Below are positions 26,909 through 35,595 of a DNA stretch of 64,000 bases, one piece after another; the stretch's first letter is position 1, and each line of letters begins with the position of its first letter. The notes beneath the pieces are model-generated. The model saw nothing but the letters and a program-made list of their open reading frames with translations. It did not search any database and was not told the origin of the DNA. Source of the DNA: Actinobacteria bacterium IMCC26256 (GTDB taxonomy: Bacteria; Actinomycetota; Acidimicrobiia; IMCC26256); contig CP011489.1 in the NCBI GenBank assembly GCA_001023575.1, forward strand, positions 372,001 to 436,000. The letters run 5' to 3'. Both the position numbers and the translations under genes were made by a program.

Positions 26909-27834
26909 TGAGATGTGCAGCGATTGATATGGGAACAAACTCAACTCGTCTTCTTGTTGCAGATGTTGAGGGATCTGGGGCCGAAGCAGATGTAAAGACT
27001 CTTGAGCGCCTGATGACTATTACTCGCCTCGGCGAAGGGGTGGCATCGACCCGGCGATTGAGCTCTGCGGGTATTGAACGCGTCTGTGTAGTGCTACGCG
27101 AGTACCGCGGTGTAATGGAGAGCCTGGGGGTAGAGCGTGTGCGTGCAACTGCAACGAGTGCCGCACGTGACGCCGAGAATCGCGATGAGTTTGTTAAAGC
27201 TGTAGAGGATGCGCTCGGGTTTGCTCCAGAGATCATCACGGGTGAGGAGGAGGCAGCTCTCTCTTTTCTTGGTGCAACGGCGGGCCTAGATGCGCCTGGG
27301 CCATTTCTTGTTGTTGATATCGGTGGAGGCTCAACAGAATTCGTGGTCGGCACCGATAAACCCGAGGGGCTCATCTCCATTGATGTGGGGTGTGTTCGAG
27401 TTACGGAGACATTCCTTCACTCAGATCCTCCACTCCCAGACGAACTCTCAAATGCTGTGCAGGTATTGCGTGATCACATGGCTGATGTCGTTCGAGAGGT
27501 TCCAGGGGTACGCGACTGTGCGACTCTTGTAGGGCTTGCCGGTACTGTCTCAGCGGTCGCTTCAATCGAGCAGGGATTAGTCGAGTACGACCGATCTCGG
27601 ATCCACGGCTTTCGCATCACTCGCGCAGCAGCAGAGGATGTTTTCCGAACGCTCGCCACTGAGTCGCTAGAGCAGCGCAGATTCAATCCAGGATTAGAGA
27701 CTGAGAGGGCATCTGTAATTGTCGGTGGATGCATAGTTCTCGTATCTGTGCTTAGGTCCCTTGGGTATGAAGAGGTACTGGTATCCGAGTCCGACATCCT
27801 TGATGGGGTGGTACGGATGCTCGCAGCTACTTAG
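26908..27834 (+). CDS. ppx: Exopolyphosphatase / Ppx-GppA phosphatase
   Basis: 308 residues. ASKHA-fold phosphatase: AAIDMGTNSTRLLVAD phosphate-1 loop, ATSAARDAENRDEF, GEEEAALSFLGA and the second phosphate loop FLVVDIGGGSTEFVVG; GLAGTVSAVASI follows. It degrades polyphosphate or hydrolyses pppGpp. The short, single two-lobed form resembles mycobacterial Ppx1 (Rv0496/Rv1026 type). Last gene of the eno operon. Confidence 0.92.
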   Translation: MRCAAIDMGTNSTRLLVADVEGSGAEADVKTLERLMTITRLGEGVASTRRLSSAGIERVCVVLREYRGVMESLGVERVRATATSAARDAENRDEFVKAVEDALGFAPEIITGEEEAALSFLGATAGLDAPGPFLVVDIGGGSTEFVVGTDKPEGLISIDVGCVRVTETFLHSDPPLPDELSNAVQVLRDHMADVVREVPGVRDCATLVGLAGTVSAVASIEQGLVEYDRSRIHGFRITRAAAEDVFRTLATESLEQRRFNPGLETERASVIVGGCIVLVSVLRSLGYEEVLVSESDILDGVVRMLAAT

Positions 27835-27853
27835 CGCTAGATACGATCTTTAA

Positions 27854-28954
27854 ATGATTGAGCGACTGTTACTAGGACCTGGCCCCTCGAACGCCTACCC
27901 AGAGGTGCTTGAGGCGCTCTCGCAGCCAGTTCTTGGCCATCTTGACCCTATGTTCCTCTCACTGCTCGATGAGACGAGCGAACGCCTGCGTAGCGTATTC
28001 AAGACCTCGAATGCTCTGACCCTACCGATTAGTGGAACAGGGTCTGCTGGCATGGAGGCATGCTTTGTCAATCTGCTTGAACCCGGAGACACTGCGATTA
28101 TCGGTGTCAACGGAGTTTTTGGTGAGCGTATGTGTGAGGTGGCGCGACGATGCGGTGCAGAGGTTCTGCGAGTGGAGGCTCCTTGGGGAGATCCAATCGA
28201 TCCGCAGCGATTGCTTGATGCCCAGCGCTCTAATCCCCAAGCGCGCGTTGTAGCGGTGGTACACGCGGAGACATCTACCGGAGTAGAGAGTGAGATCGCA
28301 CCGCTAAGCATTCTTCAAGAAACAGATACTTTGCTGATTGTCGATACCGTCACGGGCCTAGGTGGCGTCCCGGTAAATGTTGACGCGTGGGGAGTGGATG
28401 CTTGTTACTCCGGGACACAGAAGTGTCTCGGTGTCCCTCCGGGCCTCTCGCCAATTACTCTCTCGCCACGCGCGGTTGAGCGCATAAAGAATCGCTCCAT
28501 ACCAGCGCAGTCGTGGTATCTAGATCTTGGCTTGATCGGCGACTACGTAGGCGCTGCGCGTAAATATCACCACACTGCCCCTACCTCGATGATCGCGGCT
28601 CTCCATGCAGGCCTCGGGGTGCTGCTCGATGAAGGGCTAGAGGCTTCGTGGGCTCGCCATCGCTCGGTGGGGTCGCAGTTGCAGAGCTCGTTGGTAGAGC
28701 GAGGATTTAAACTCATTGCCCAGGATGGCTACCGACTCCCACAACTAACCGCAGCTTGGCTACCCGAGGGAAGCGATGAAGCCACACTCCGTAGAGCGCT
28801 ACTTGATGGCTGGAGTATTGAGGTAGGCGGAGGGCTTGGTGCATTCGCAGGTAAGGCTTGGCGCGTTGGGCTCATGGGGCACTCAGCGCGCCCCGAGTCA
28901 GTCGAGCGACTAATAAGCGCAGTCGACGCTCTTGGGTTAAATAGCCAGCCTTAA
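27854..28954 (+). CDS. Class V aminotransferase (alanine-glyoxylate/serine type)
   Basis: 366 residues. PLP-dependent fold-type I enzyme of the AGXT/serine-pyruvate branch: LLGPGPSNAYPEVLEAL and LGHLDPMF at the N-terminus, SGTGSAGMEA, VVHAETSTGVE, and YSGTQKCLGVPPGLSP containing the PLP lysine. Likely converts glyoxylate or pyruvate to glycine or alanine with a second amino acid donor. Twenty bases after ppx, so it may be cotranscribed. Confidence 0.88.
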   Translation: MIERLLLGPGPSNAYPEVLEALSQPVLGHLDPMFLSLLDETSERLRSVFKTSNALTLPISGTGSAGMEACFVNLLEPGDTAIIGVNGVFGERMCEVARRCGAEVLRVEAPWGDPIDPQRLLDAQRSNPQARVVAVVHAETSTGVESEIAPLSILQETDTLLIVDTVTGLGGVPVNVDAWGVDACYSGTQKCLGVPPGLSPITLSPRAVERIKNRSIPAQSWYLDLGLIGDYVGAARKYHHTAPTSMIAALHAGLGVLLDEGLEASWARHRSVGSQLQSSLVERGFKLIAQDGYRLPQLTAAWLPEGSDEATLRRALLDGWSIEVGGGLGAFAGKAWRVGLMGHSARPESVERLISAVDALGLNSQP

Positions 28955-28967
28955 TGAAGCCTTCATT
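28953..28967. terminator. Small hairpin between convergent genes
   Basis: AATGAA and TTCATT pair around a three-base loop at the stop codon of the aminotransferase, facing the 3' end of the oligoribonuclease gene. The stem is short and AT-rich with no T-run; termination is only a possibility. Confidence 0.25.
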
Positions 28968-28983
28968 GAACCTTTGAGTCTCG

Positions 28984-29568
28984 CTACTCGGTTGGAGTAG
29001 CGGGCAACTGAAGGAAATTATCGCGGTAAAAACGTAACTCCGAGATTGACTCGAGAATGTCCCCTAACGCGCGATGCTGCTCCGCTTTTCCGGGGCGCTT
29101 CTTGTAAACCGCCGGGTTCCAGCGCCGCGCTAGTTCCTTCAGAGACGAGACGTCGATGCTGCGGTAATGGAGATACTCCTCGAGTTCCGACATCATGGAG
29201 TCAAGAAAACGCCTATCAGCACCGATTGAGTTACCGCATAGTGGGGCAGTTCGCGCGGTCGGTATATGACTGCGAACATAAGCCAACGCCTGGGAATGCG
29301 CATCCTCGACGGATACCGTGGATGCCCTGATCTCGTTGATGAGCCCAGACTTGGTATGCATTTTGGTTACGAAGTCATCCATCCCGGCGAGTTCTTCCTC
29401 GGTGGCATGGATCACGAGATCAAGGCCCTCATCGAGGGGGTTGAGATCTACATCGGTCACGATGACTGCTATCTCAACAATGACGTGGCGTCGGATGTCG
29501 AGGCCGGTCATCTCGAGATCAAGCCAGACGAGGTGCTCTGGGGCGTTGGAGGCAGTTGGTTTTGGCAT
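28984..29568 (-). CDS. orn: Oligoribonuclease
   Basis: 194 residues. DEDDh 3'-5' exonuclease that degrades 2-5 nucleotide RNAs and linear pGpG from cyclic di-GMP breakdown. Motifs: VWLDLEMTGLD (first D and E), a later CGNSIGADRRFLDSMM and HRALGDILESISELRFYR (His and Asp). Full length with the expected C-terminus. Convergent with the aminotransferase. Confidence 0.94.
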   Translation of the reverse strand: MPKPTASNAPEHLVWLDLEMTGLDIRRHVIVEIAVIVTDVDLNPLDEGLDLVIHATEEELAGMDDFVTKMHTKSGLINEIRASTVSVEDAHSQALAYVRSHIPTARTAPLCGNSIGADRRFLDSMMSELEEYLHYRSIDVSSLKELARRWNPAVYKKRPGKAEQHRALGDILESISELRFYRDNFLQLPATPTE

Positions 29569-29669
29569 CGATTGGAGAGCCTACGGGCTGTGGAGCACCA
29601 CAGGTGCATGCCCCGCTAATCTCCGCAGTTCAGGGTGATAAGTAATTTGTAGTGAGAGGAGGGTGACGA

Positions 29670-30275
29670 ATGACGAGCAGATCTTCTATCTTTATTGACG
29701 GGCCGCGAATCACCCTGCGCCCTTTAAAAGACTCAGACTTCGAAGCGTGGAGAGAGGTTCGCAATGCGAACCGCGATTGGCTTGAGCCATGGGAGCCGTT
29801 ACCTGACTCCGGGACCCCAGATGCGACTTCGGACAAATCTGCTTTTCGATCTCGGTGTGCAGCATGGGATCGACAGCGTCAGTTCGATGCTGCCTATGGC
29901 AACGGTATTTTCTATCAAGACACTCTGATCGGTGAGGTAAGCCTCGGCAGTGTGCAACGCGGACCATTCCAGTCTGCATATGTTGGTTATTGGATCGCAG
30001 AGCAGCATGCGGGGAAAGGACTAGCCCCCGAGGCGGTGGCCCTTACTCTCAGATTTGGGTTCGATACGCTTCGACTGCACCGCATTGAGGCCGCGATAGT
30101 GCCGCGTAACGCTGCAAGTCGTCGCGTGGCAGAGAAACTTGGTCTGCGTAACGAAGGCACTTCAATAGGGTTACTGCAGATTCGTGGGGTCTACGAGGAT
30201 CACGTGAGGTATGCGATGGTCTCGTCTGAGTGGGAGGATCGGCGCGCTCAGATCGAGAGCGATTTCCTATCTTGA
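29670..30275 (+). CDS. GNAT acetyltransferase, RimJ/RimL type
   Basis: 201 residues. N-terminal ITLRPLKDSDFEAWREVRNANRDWLEPWEP is typical of ribosomal-protein-alanine N-acetyltransferases; YWIAEQHAGKGLAPEAVALTL holds the acetyl-CoA pyrophosphate loop, and VPRNAASRRVAEKLGLRNEGT follows. A GAGGAGGG ribosome binding site precedes the ATG. Substrate (ribosomal protein or small molecule) is not determinable. Convergent with the membrane protein at 30288. Confidence 0.88.
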   Translation: MTSRSSIFIDGPRITLRPLKDSDFEAWREVRNANRDWLEPWEPLPDSGTPDATSDKSAFRSRCAAWDRQRQFDAAYGNGIFYQDTLIGEVSLGSVQRGPFQSAYVGYWIAEQHAGKGLAPEAVALTLRFGFDTLRLHRIEAAIVPRNAASRRVAEKLGLRNEGTSIGLLQIRGVYEDHVRYAMVSSEWEDRRAQIESDFLS

Positions 30276-30287
30276 GAGTTCGCTTAG

Positions 30288-30965
30288 CTATCGGAGTTGA
30301 GTTAGGGAGAAGCCTTTTTTGAGCGCTTCGTACTCTGCTACCGCCGGTTTGATGCTCGATACTTGACTTGTGTAGATCCGATCAAGGGTCAATAACATTG
30401 AGGTGTAAATGAGCGTTTTGCCGACTTTATAGACGAATTCTTTATATGCAGCTGTGCCGAATACTGCAGGGGCGCGCTGCGAGACAAACTCTCCGTTGGA
30501 GTCTTCGACGAGAGCCTTAGCTGCCTCGTTTAGTGCATTGAGGGGATCCTCTGCGGCGCTCTCGGGCTGCTGAGTCCAATTGATTGAGAACCTAAGGTCT
30601 TGGCCCACGTTGCTCGAGACAGTGACGCTCTTGGTTGCACCCGCCCCTGACGAGACGCGCTCCGGTGTCGTTGGGAAACGCGCGCTGAACCCGTCGCCCT
30701 CGTAGACCTGCCCCTCGCCGTTAATGAATCGTTCGACAGCAGAGCCGGCGGTTGCGTTGATGATCCACCCCCAGGCAACAACACCTAGGGCAAGAAGAAC
30801 AATCGCTCCGAGACCCCATCCAACTGCAGTCATGATCGGCGAGCGGTCTTGTGTAGGAAGAGCCTCAAGGATTACAGATTCATCCACCTCATCCACCAAG
30901 TCCTCATCAACTGAGTCCGTTGGTGGTTGCTGCGATTCGATTACCTCGGAGTCGTAATCGCTCAT
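30288..30965 (-). CDS. Single-pass membrane protein of unknown function
   Basis: 225 residues. An acidic N-terminus of about 45 residues is followed by one membrane helix (about 46-70; GWGLGAIVLLALGVVAWGWII) and an extracytoplasmic domain of about 150 residues beginning EGQVYEGDGFSARFPTTPERV. That last pattern resembles small secreted domains in which a protein fits a variable of the form of a value with cutoff, but no family is recognised. It lies 44 bases downstream of the crotonase gene at 31010 on the same strand. Confidence 0.75.
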   Translation of the reverse strand: MSDYDSEVIESQQPPTDSVDEDLVDEVDESVILEALPTQDRSPIMTAVGWGLGAIVLLALGVVAWGWIINATAGSAVERFINGEGQVYEGDGFSARFPTTPERVSSGAGATKSVTVSSNVGQDLRFSINWTQQPESAAEDPLNALNEAAKALVEDSNGEFVSQRAPAVFGTAAYKEFVYKVGKTLIYTSMLLTLDRIYTSQVSSIKPAVAEYEALKKGFSLTQLR

Positions 30966-31009
30966 TCTGTAAAGGGTAATAGCGCAGGGCTCTTCAATCC
31001 GAAGTCTCC

Positions 31010-31750
31010 TCAGCGGCCGGTTCGCTCAGCGAACCACGGTTGGCCAAATGACCAGACCTGATCGATGAGCTCGTTGGCCAAGGCCTCAGGGTGGTTTGAA
31101 GTGGGGTGCGCATTGCGCAGGGTGGCCTTGGTTCGAATAGAGAGATCCCGAGGCGCTGCTGCTGCCCGCTCTGCATGGTCGACTGCTCGATCCAGGAGTG
31201 CGTCATCTGAGACGCACTCCCAAGCAAGCCCGATTGTCGCTGCGCGTGCTCCGTCGATGCGGACTCCGAAAAGATCTATAGCTGCAGCGGCTTGGGGCCC
31301 AACTGCGCGGTCGAGTAGCCATGTGTGCCCTCCACCTGGGTGAATGCCTATCGAGAGAAATCTTGAGTCGAATCGAGCTGATTCACCTGCAATGCGCAGA
31401 TCACACGCAAGTGCAAGGTTAAAACCCGCTCCCACTGCAGGGCCGTTTACAGCTGCGACTGTCGGGAGGGAGCAGTTAAGCACCCGCAGGAATCCCTCGT
31501 AGACGGATGTCACCGACTCGGGGTCTCTCTCGCCGCTACCCATTGCCGCGAGGTCTCCGAGATCTGCGCCGGCACAGAAGGCTTTTCCTGCACCGGTGAT
31601 GACTACCGCTCCAACATTCTCATCATCCTCTGCTGCATCTACCGCCGAGACAATTCCGGCGACTAACTCTGCTGAGAGAATGTTTCGCCGCTCTGCATCA
31701 TCAATCGTGACGATCTCGACTCTGCCTCGACGCTCGATGTGTACTGGCAT
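31010..31750 (-). CDS. Enoyl-CoA hydratase/isomerase family protein
   Basis: 246 residues, single crotonase domain: ERRNILSAELVAGIV, VITGAGKAFCAGADLGDLAAM for the first oxyanion-hole strand, and AAVNGPAVGAGFNLALACDLRIA for the second. Substrate is a CoA thioester; the exact reaction is not clear. Its start codon shares one base with the stop of the epimerase upstream (TAATG), so the four minus-strand genes from 33814 to 30288 could be a single lipid-related transcript. Confidence 0.87.
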   Translation of the reverse strand: MPVHIERRGRVEIVTIDDAERRNILSAELVAGIVSAVDAAEDDENVGAVVITGAGKAFCAGADLGDLAAMGSGERDPESVTSVYEGFLRVLNCSLPTVAAVNGPAVGAGFNLALACDLRIAGESARFDSRFLSIGIHPGGGHTWLLDRAVGPQAAAAIDLFGVRIDGARAATIGLAWECVSDDALLDRAVDHAERAAAAPRDLSIRTKATLRNAHPTSNHPEALANELIDQVWSFGQPWFAERTGR

Positions 31751-32790
31751 TACTCGTTCCCTTCTCGAATTATTGCGGGGGAGTGACGGAAGAAAGTCTC
31801 GACGTCGCGCTCGTAGCGGTATGAAGGATTGCTGTCCCCTACAACTGACTCGAGGCGGAGGCTTCTTGCAAACGCATTTACCGTAGCTGCGGTCGTGTAC
31901 TTGTACTCAAATCCAGCGCGCCTATACGCACGAGTATCGACGACTCTTCCGTAGCGAAGCAGGTCAAGCACCTCAGGGGGTAGGTCGACAACGCGTGTCA
32001 TTCGTAGTGGCTCGGCCGCCCAGTTTGTAAAGAATGGAGGGAGAGGGATCCTGCGCTTTCCGACAACTTCGCAGATCTCACTCCACGGCATGGTCCCTCT
32101 ACCAGCAACGTTATAAACGCCGGGAATGTCGTTTCTAGTCGCAAAAATAAGGGCCCCTGTGATGTCCTCCTCGTGGACAAATTGGAGGCGAGGATCAAAG
32201 CCAAGAATCTCCGGGACGACCGGCAGGCTGAGAGAGCGAGCAAATGGCGAGGTGATGTCGTCGCCGAGTGCATTCGAGAAACGAAGTTTGGTCACTACAA
32301 CGTGCGGATTGTCGACTGCAAAGTCGCGCACAAACGCAGAGGTCTCTAGCAGCGACCGCTCGACTTCGGTATGGGGAGGGGTTGTGCGCTCCATCTCCTC
32401 ACGGAAAAAATATGGATCTCGCTTGCCTGCTCCGTATATCAACGTTGAAGACTTAACAATCAGCTTGCGAACGGTACTACCAGCTGCTCCAGCGGCTGCT
32501 AACAGGTTCATTGTCCCGATCACGTTGACTTCATGCATGCGTCGATTGCTGTTCTCTGTTGAGTCAACAAGCAGATGAGTATGGAGAATTGTGTCGACCT
32601 TTGTCGCCTTCACGATGCGCTGAAGAATCGAGTAGTCGGAGTCTGCTCTTACGAACTCTGTTCGTTCTAGCGGGAGGCGAGGTTCGTTTGTGTCAAGTCC
32701 AACAATTACCTCTACATCGTCAAACTGCTCAAGAGCCTGCGCGAGGCGACTCCCCCAGAAAGTCCCTAGACCTGTTACTAGTACGCGCAT
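31750..32790 (-). CDS. NAD-dependent epimerase/dehydratase family protein
   Basis: 346 residues. Extended SDR with Rossmann motif VTGLGTFWGSRLAQAL, an acidic VGLDTNEP end of the second strand, and HTHLLVDSTENSNRRMHEVNVIGTMNLL. The usual YxxxK appears altered: the segment KSSTLIYGAGKRDPYFF contains the Tyr but not a lysine four residues on. Such atypical members occur widely in Actinobacteria next to acyltransferases like the one at 32798. Substrate is unknown; it may act on a sugar- or lipid-linked substrate. Confidence 0.85.
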   Translation of the reverse strand: MRVLVTGLGTFWGSRLAQALEQFDDVEVIVGLDTNEPRLPLERTEFVRADSDYSILQRIVKATKVDTILHTHLLVDSTENSNRRMHEVNVIGTMNLLAAAGAAGSTVRKLIVKSSTLIYGAGKRDPYFFREEMERTTPPHTEVERSLLETSAFVRDFAVDNPHVVVTKLRFSNALGDDITSPFARSLSLPVVPEILGFDPRLQFVHEEDITGALIFATRNDIPGVYNVAGRGTMPWSEICEVVGKRRIPLPPFFTNWAAEPLRMTRVVDLPPEVLDLLRYGRVVDTRAYRRAGFEYKYTTAATVNAFARSLRLESVVGDSNPSYRYERDVETFFRHSPAIIREGNE

Positions 32791-32797
32791 GATTGAT

Positions 32798-33814
32798 TTA
32801 CCACCAAGTGCTGCGGCGTGAGCGCAGCATGTCGTAGAGGGCCTCTTGAATGCGTTCGCGAATCATCTCTGAAGCATCCATAACGCGTGCTCGTGAGTAA
32901 CGCTCTTGATCTGGCTCGGCAGTAAAATGAATCGGTTCGAGCACGCGAATGCGGAATTTTGCAGGTAAATATGCCAATCCTCCAAGGGGGCCGAACATCA
33001 GCATGTTGGCAGTAATCGGCGCATATGGGATGCCAAGAAGGTTTGCTAGGCGCTTGCTCTTGAAAAGAATCGGCATCGACTCCTCTGCTCCGACTACTGC
33101 AATCGGAATAATCGGAACACCTGCGCGCATGGCAATCTCAACAAACCCACCGCGACCAAAGCGCGCGAGTCGATATCTATCTTTGTAGAGCTTGCCTGTT
33201 CCCTTGGCGCCCTCGGGGAACACGAGAACCAATTGTTGATCTTCTTTTAGTAGTCGGTAGGCGTTATCAGGGTGGGCAGTTACTCCACCCGCGCGTGACC
33301 AGAGTGTCCCAATTGCGGGTAGATCTCTGAATAGGTACTCGGCCAACCCATAGACGGGTCTTCCTAGTTGGGTCTCGATTCCATGCATGATGGCCGGTGC
33401 ATCTGACGGAATCGCTCCAGCGTGATTAGAGACAAGTAGAGCACCACTCTCGGTCGGTATGTGCTCGATGCCTTCCCACTGCACGCGGAACCAGTATCGG
33501 TACAGAGGGTCGTACATACGCCTAGCAATGCTGCGCACTCTTTCGCTGCGCCCCCACGGGTCTACATCTCCTCTGCGAATCTCGCGGTCTGGAGGCTCTG
33601 GGTCGGGGAGCTCGCGAGATCTGCGCGCCGGTAATGGAACAAGCGCGCGCGTTGAGGATTGCTCTGCACTTGGTCCAAGATCAATCACATTCTCCTCGCC
33701 CTTAACGGCCTCCATGACGCGCTGAACAGCCTCGTAGGAGGCTTGCTCCGTGGTCGATTTGGGGTCGTCAAGGTGCCCGGGCATACCGCAAGGCAACATC
33801 ACCAACGGCGCCAC
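32798..33814 (-). CDS. 1-acyl-glycerol-3-phosphate acyltransferase-like protein
   Basis: 338 residues. PlsC-type domain in the second half: SNHAGAIPSDAPAI corresponds to the catalytic His/Asp region, LVFPEGAKGTGKLYKDRY is the acceptor-binding FPEG block, and GVPIIPIAVVGAEE follows. The N-terminal 100 residues are hydrophilic and low in conservation. Membrane-associated acyl transfer to a glycerolipid is likely. The GTG at 33814 is the most upstream start; ATG at 33799 or 33784 is possible because no ribosome binding site is obvious. Confidence 0.85.
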   Translation of the reverse strand: MAPLVMLPCGMPGHLDDPKSTTEQASYEAVQRVMEAVKGEENVIDLGPSAEQSSTRALVPLPARRSRELPDPEPPDREIRRGDVDPWGRSERVRSIARRMYDPLYRYWFRVQWEGIEHIPTESGALLVSNHAGAIPSDAPAIMHGIETQLGRPVYGLAEYLFRDLPAIGTLWSRAGGVTAHPDNAYRLLKEDQQLVLVFPEGAKGTGKLYKDRYRLARFGRGGFVEIAMRAGVPIIPIAVVGAEESMPILFKSKRLANLLGIPYAPITANMLMFGPLGGLAYLPAKFRIRVLEPIHFTAEPDQERYSRARVMDASEMIRERIQEALYDMLRSRRSTWW

Positions 33815-33914
33815 CGCAACTCGGCGCTTCAGGGGGGTTTAAATCGGGGTTCTATTTGGGGGTTATTGAGGCTAGAAAAGAACACTGTCACACCCATCTG
33901 GGAGAGTCATTTAC

Positions 33915-34364
33915 GTGACTGGTGTACCCGCTCTTCGCTTCGCCTCTGTGGCCCGTTCCCTCGGAACCGCTGCGCGCGCCTCAGGCCTTGAGGTCCCTGC
34001 ATTCCGCAGCCCGCCTCGCATCCCGGATGTAAATCGGTCGATTCGGAGATACCCAGGGGGCTCGGTGGTCTCCGTGAAGATCAAGGGCCGCCCACTCGGA
34101 AGGGTCGTGGAGGACATGGTCGATGGGGTACTCATCTCTAATCGAGTCCGGGGCGAGGCATCCCCAAGGCTCCGCCTAGCTCTGCTGCGCGCTGCCCTCG
34201 GTGAATTTCTTCCAGAGACTCAGCTCCCAAATACTCAGATCGCAGATGGAGGAGACGCTGAGGCATCGCCGGTAATCCGCGCTGATTCGTTACCTGAGGC
34301 ACCCGCGGCATCTACCCTTGAGCAACCTGCCCGGGTGGCGGAACGGCATACGCAGGCGGCTTAA
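33915..34364 (+). CDS. Conserved-looking hypothetical protein whose 3' end lies inside tRNA-Leu
   Basis: 149 residues from a GTG at 33915 with GGAGAG eight bases upstream. The first 100 residues look structured and conserved in style (VPAFRSPPRIPDVNRSIRR, GGSVVSVKIKGRPLGRVVEDMVDGVLISNRV); I recall similar small proteins in Acidimicrobiia and related groups but cannot name a family. The last 50 residues are low complexity. The final 36 bases overlap the tRNA-Leu gene and the TAA stop at 34362-34364 is exactly the tRNA anticodon. The overlap could also mean that the real C-terminus is tolerated noise. Confidence 0.6.
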   Translation: MTGVPALRFASVARSLGTAARASGLEVPAFRSPPRIPDVNRSIRRYPGGSVVSVKIKGRPLGRVVEDMVDGVLISNRVRGEASPRLRLALLRAALGEFLPETQLPNTQIADGGDAEASPVIRADSLPEAPAASTLEQPARVAERHTQAA

Positions 34365-34411
34365 AACCGCCCGCCCGAAAGGGCTTACGGGTTCGAGTCC
34401 CGTCCCGGGTA
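34329..34411 (+). tRNA. tRNA-Leu (anticodon TAA)
   Basis: An 83-base class II cloverleaf with acceptor stem 34329-34335 / 34404-34410, anticodon stem GGCGG/CCGCC, anticodon TAA at 34362-34364 in loop CTTAAAA, a long variable arm (GCCC GAAA GGGC) and T arm with TTCGAGT. CCA is not encoded. It decodes UUA (and UUG). The 5' half overlaps the preceding coding frame. Confidence 0.95.
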
Positions 34412-34482
34412 CTTAAGAGTTGTGAATCGGGCAGGGTGCGGTGGCGAAGCTTGTAGATCCGTGCGCCTAGTGTGGCTCCCCT

Positions 34483-34890
34483 ATGCAGATAAGTACCGCA
34501 ATGTTTTGTGACTTCGCACAGGTTCGTGAGGGGCTTCTCTTCGTCTCCTCGGGTGGAGTGACTAGATCCCTTCGTGACGAACTACCAGCCCCCATTGGAG
34601 TCTTCCTCGCTATGGTCATTGAGCTTGATCGATTCGAGGCGCAGCAGCAGCACACCCTGCTAGTGCGTGTGATCGATGAAGACGGCAAAGAGCTCGCAGA
34701 GGTAAACGGAACCTTCGAGTTCGGTTCTCCAGAGTTGCTACTAATTGATGAGCAGCCATCTATTCCGATAACCCTCGATATCCGCAATGTGGCGGTCGAG
34801 CGGTATGGGCCGGTGCTGGCGAATATCTATGTTGACGGCCAGATCCTTCACGGAGTCAATCTCCACGTGATGCAGTCTCCTAACTCTTAG
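34483..34890 (+). CDS. Hypothetical protein, DUF6941-like
   Basis: 135 residues, mostly beta-strand in character. The opening FCDFAQVREGLLFVSSGGVTR resembles the DUF6941 family (short AQV..GKL..GGG pattern), which has no known function. Further strands occur around HTLLVRVIDEDGKELAEV and NIYVDGQILHGVNLHV. The ATG at 34483 lacks a clear ribosome binding site, and ATG 34501 is an alternative. It follows tRNA-Leu and is convergent with the HAD gene. Confidence 0.7.
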   Translation: MQISTAMFCDFAQVREGLLFVSSGGVTRSLRDELPAPIGVFLAMVIELDRFEAQQQHTLLVRVIDEDGKELAEVNGTFEFGSPELLLIDEQPSIPITLDIRNVAVERYGPVLANIYVDGQILHGVNLHVMQSPNS

Positions 34891-34905
34891 AGCCTTCTCG
34901 CGCCC

Positions 34906-34929
34906 TTAGCGTTAGCCCACCGTCGCTAA
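34906..34929. terminator. Possible bidirectional terminator
   Basis: TTAGCG and CGCTAA form a 6-bp stem with a 12-base loop between two convergent stop codons. Weak stem and only short A/T tracts flank it, so the assignment is tentative. Confidence 0.3.
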
Positions 34930-35595
34930 TTAAAGAGAGATTCCAAAGACTTCGCCGAGTTCAGCTAATGCGTCTCCGACATCGGCGACCTTGATCGTGG
35001 TCATCCCCATTGCTCTCGCAGGCTTGAGATTGATCCCTAAATCGTCGAGAAAAACTACCTCTGCTGGTTCTACCCCGAGTCGCTCACAGGTCAATTCGTA
35101 GATACGCGGATCAGGTTTGCGCATCCCCTCGACGGCTGACTCGACGACGATGTCGAAGAGACCAAGGTGCCCAAGAGAGTGAGGCCGTGCATCGGTGCGC
35201 CCTCCAGCGAGTGCCCAGTTATTTGTCAGTGCACCTATGAGGAGTCCAATACTTCTTAAGGCATTAATTGCAGCGACCATCTCTTGGCGCGGAGTAAGGC
35301 TTGAACCCACCATGGCCATGAGTTGCTTTGCGGAGATCTCCTCGCCTGCAAGCAAAGCCTCGCCCTCTAACTCAGAGCAGAACTCCTTGAAGGTCACGTC
35401 ACTTCTCTCTAGGCGTGCCCATGCACCGTCTTCAGCGCTGCGCGCAATGACTGCGCGGACAAATCCCTTACTTAAACCCTCTTCCCTTTCGTATGCATCG
35501 AATGCATCGAATGGGGATGGGAAGACAACTCCGCCGAGGTCGAAGAGAACCGCACGAAACTGAGTCAAGTTGCCTGCGGGTTGTGCTTGGATCAC
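34930..35595 (-). CDS. HAD-family hydrolase
   Basis: 221 residues. HAD motif I appears as LFDLGGVVF (nucleophile Asp with Gly-Gly variant usual in the YihX/epoxide-hydrolase N-domain branch), motif II region in LIGALTNNW, the conserved Lys/[13 protein letters not shown] and motif [20 protein letters not shown]. Probably a phosphatase acting on a small molecule. Its 5' end overlaps the stop of the LLM gene by four bases, so both are one operon. Confidence 0.88.
   Translation of the reverse strand: MIQAQPAGNLTQFRAVLFDLGGVVFPSPFDAFDAYEREEGLSKGFVRAVIARSAEDGAWARLERSDVTFKEFCSELEGEALLAGEEISAKQLMAMVGSSLTPRQEMVAAINALRSIGLLIGALTNNWALAGGRTDARPHSLGHLGLFDIVVESAVEGMRKPDPRIYELTCERLGVEPAEVVFLDDLGINLKPARAMGMTTIKVADVGDALAELGEVFGISL

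Noticed and set aside
26622-27380. 252-codon frame on the minus strand
   Set aside because: It lies antisense to the DUF501 and ppx genes, has no recognisable domain, is rich in Ser/Arg as expected for a shadow of a GC-moderate gene, and has no supporting ribosome binding site.
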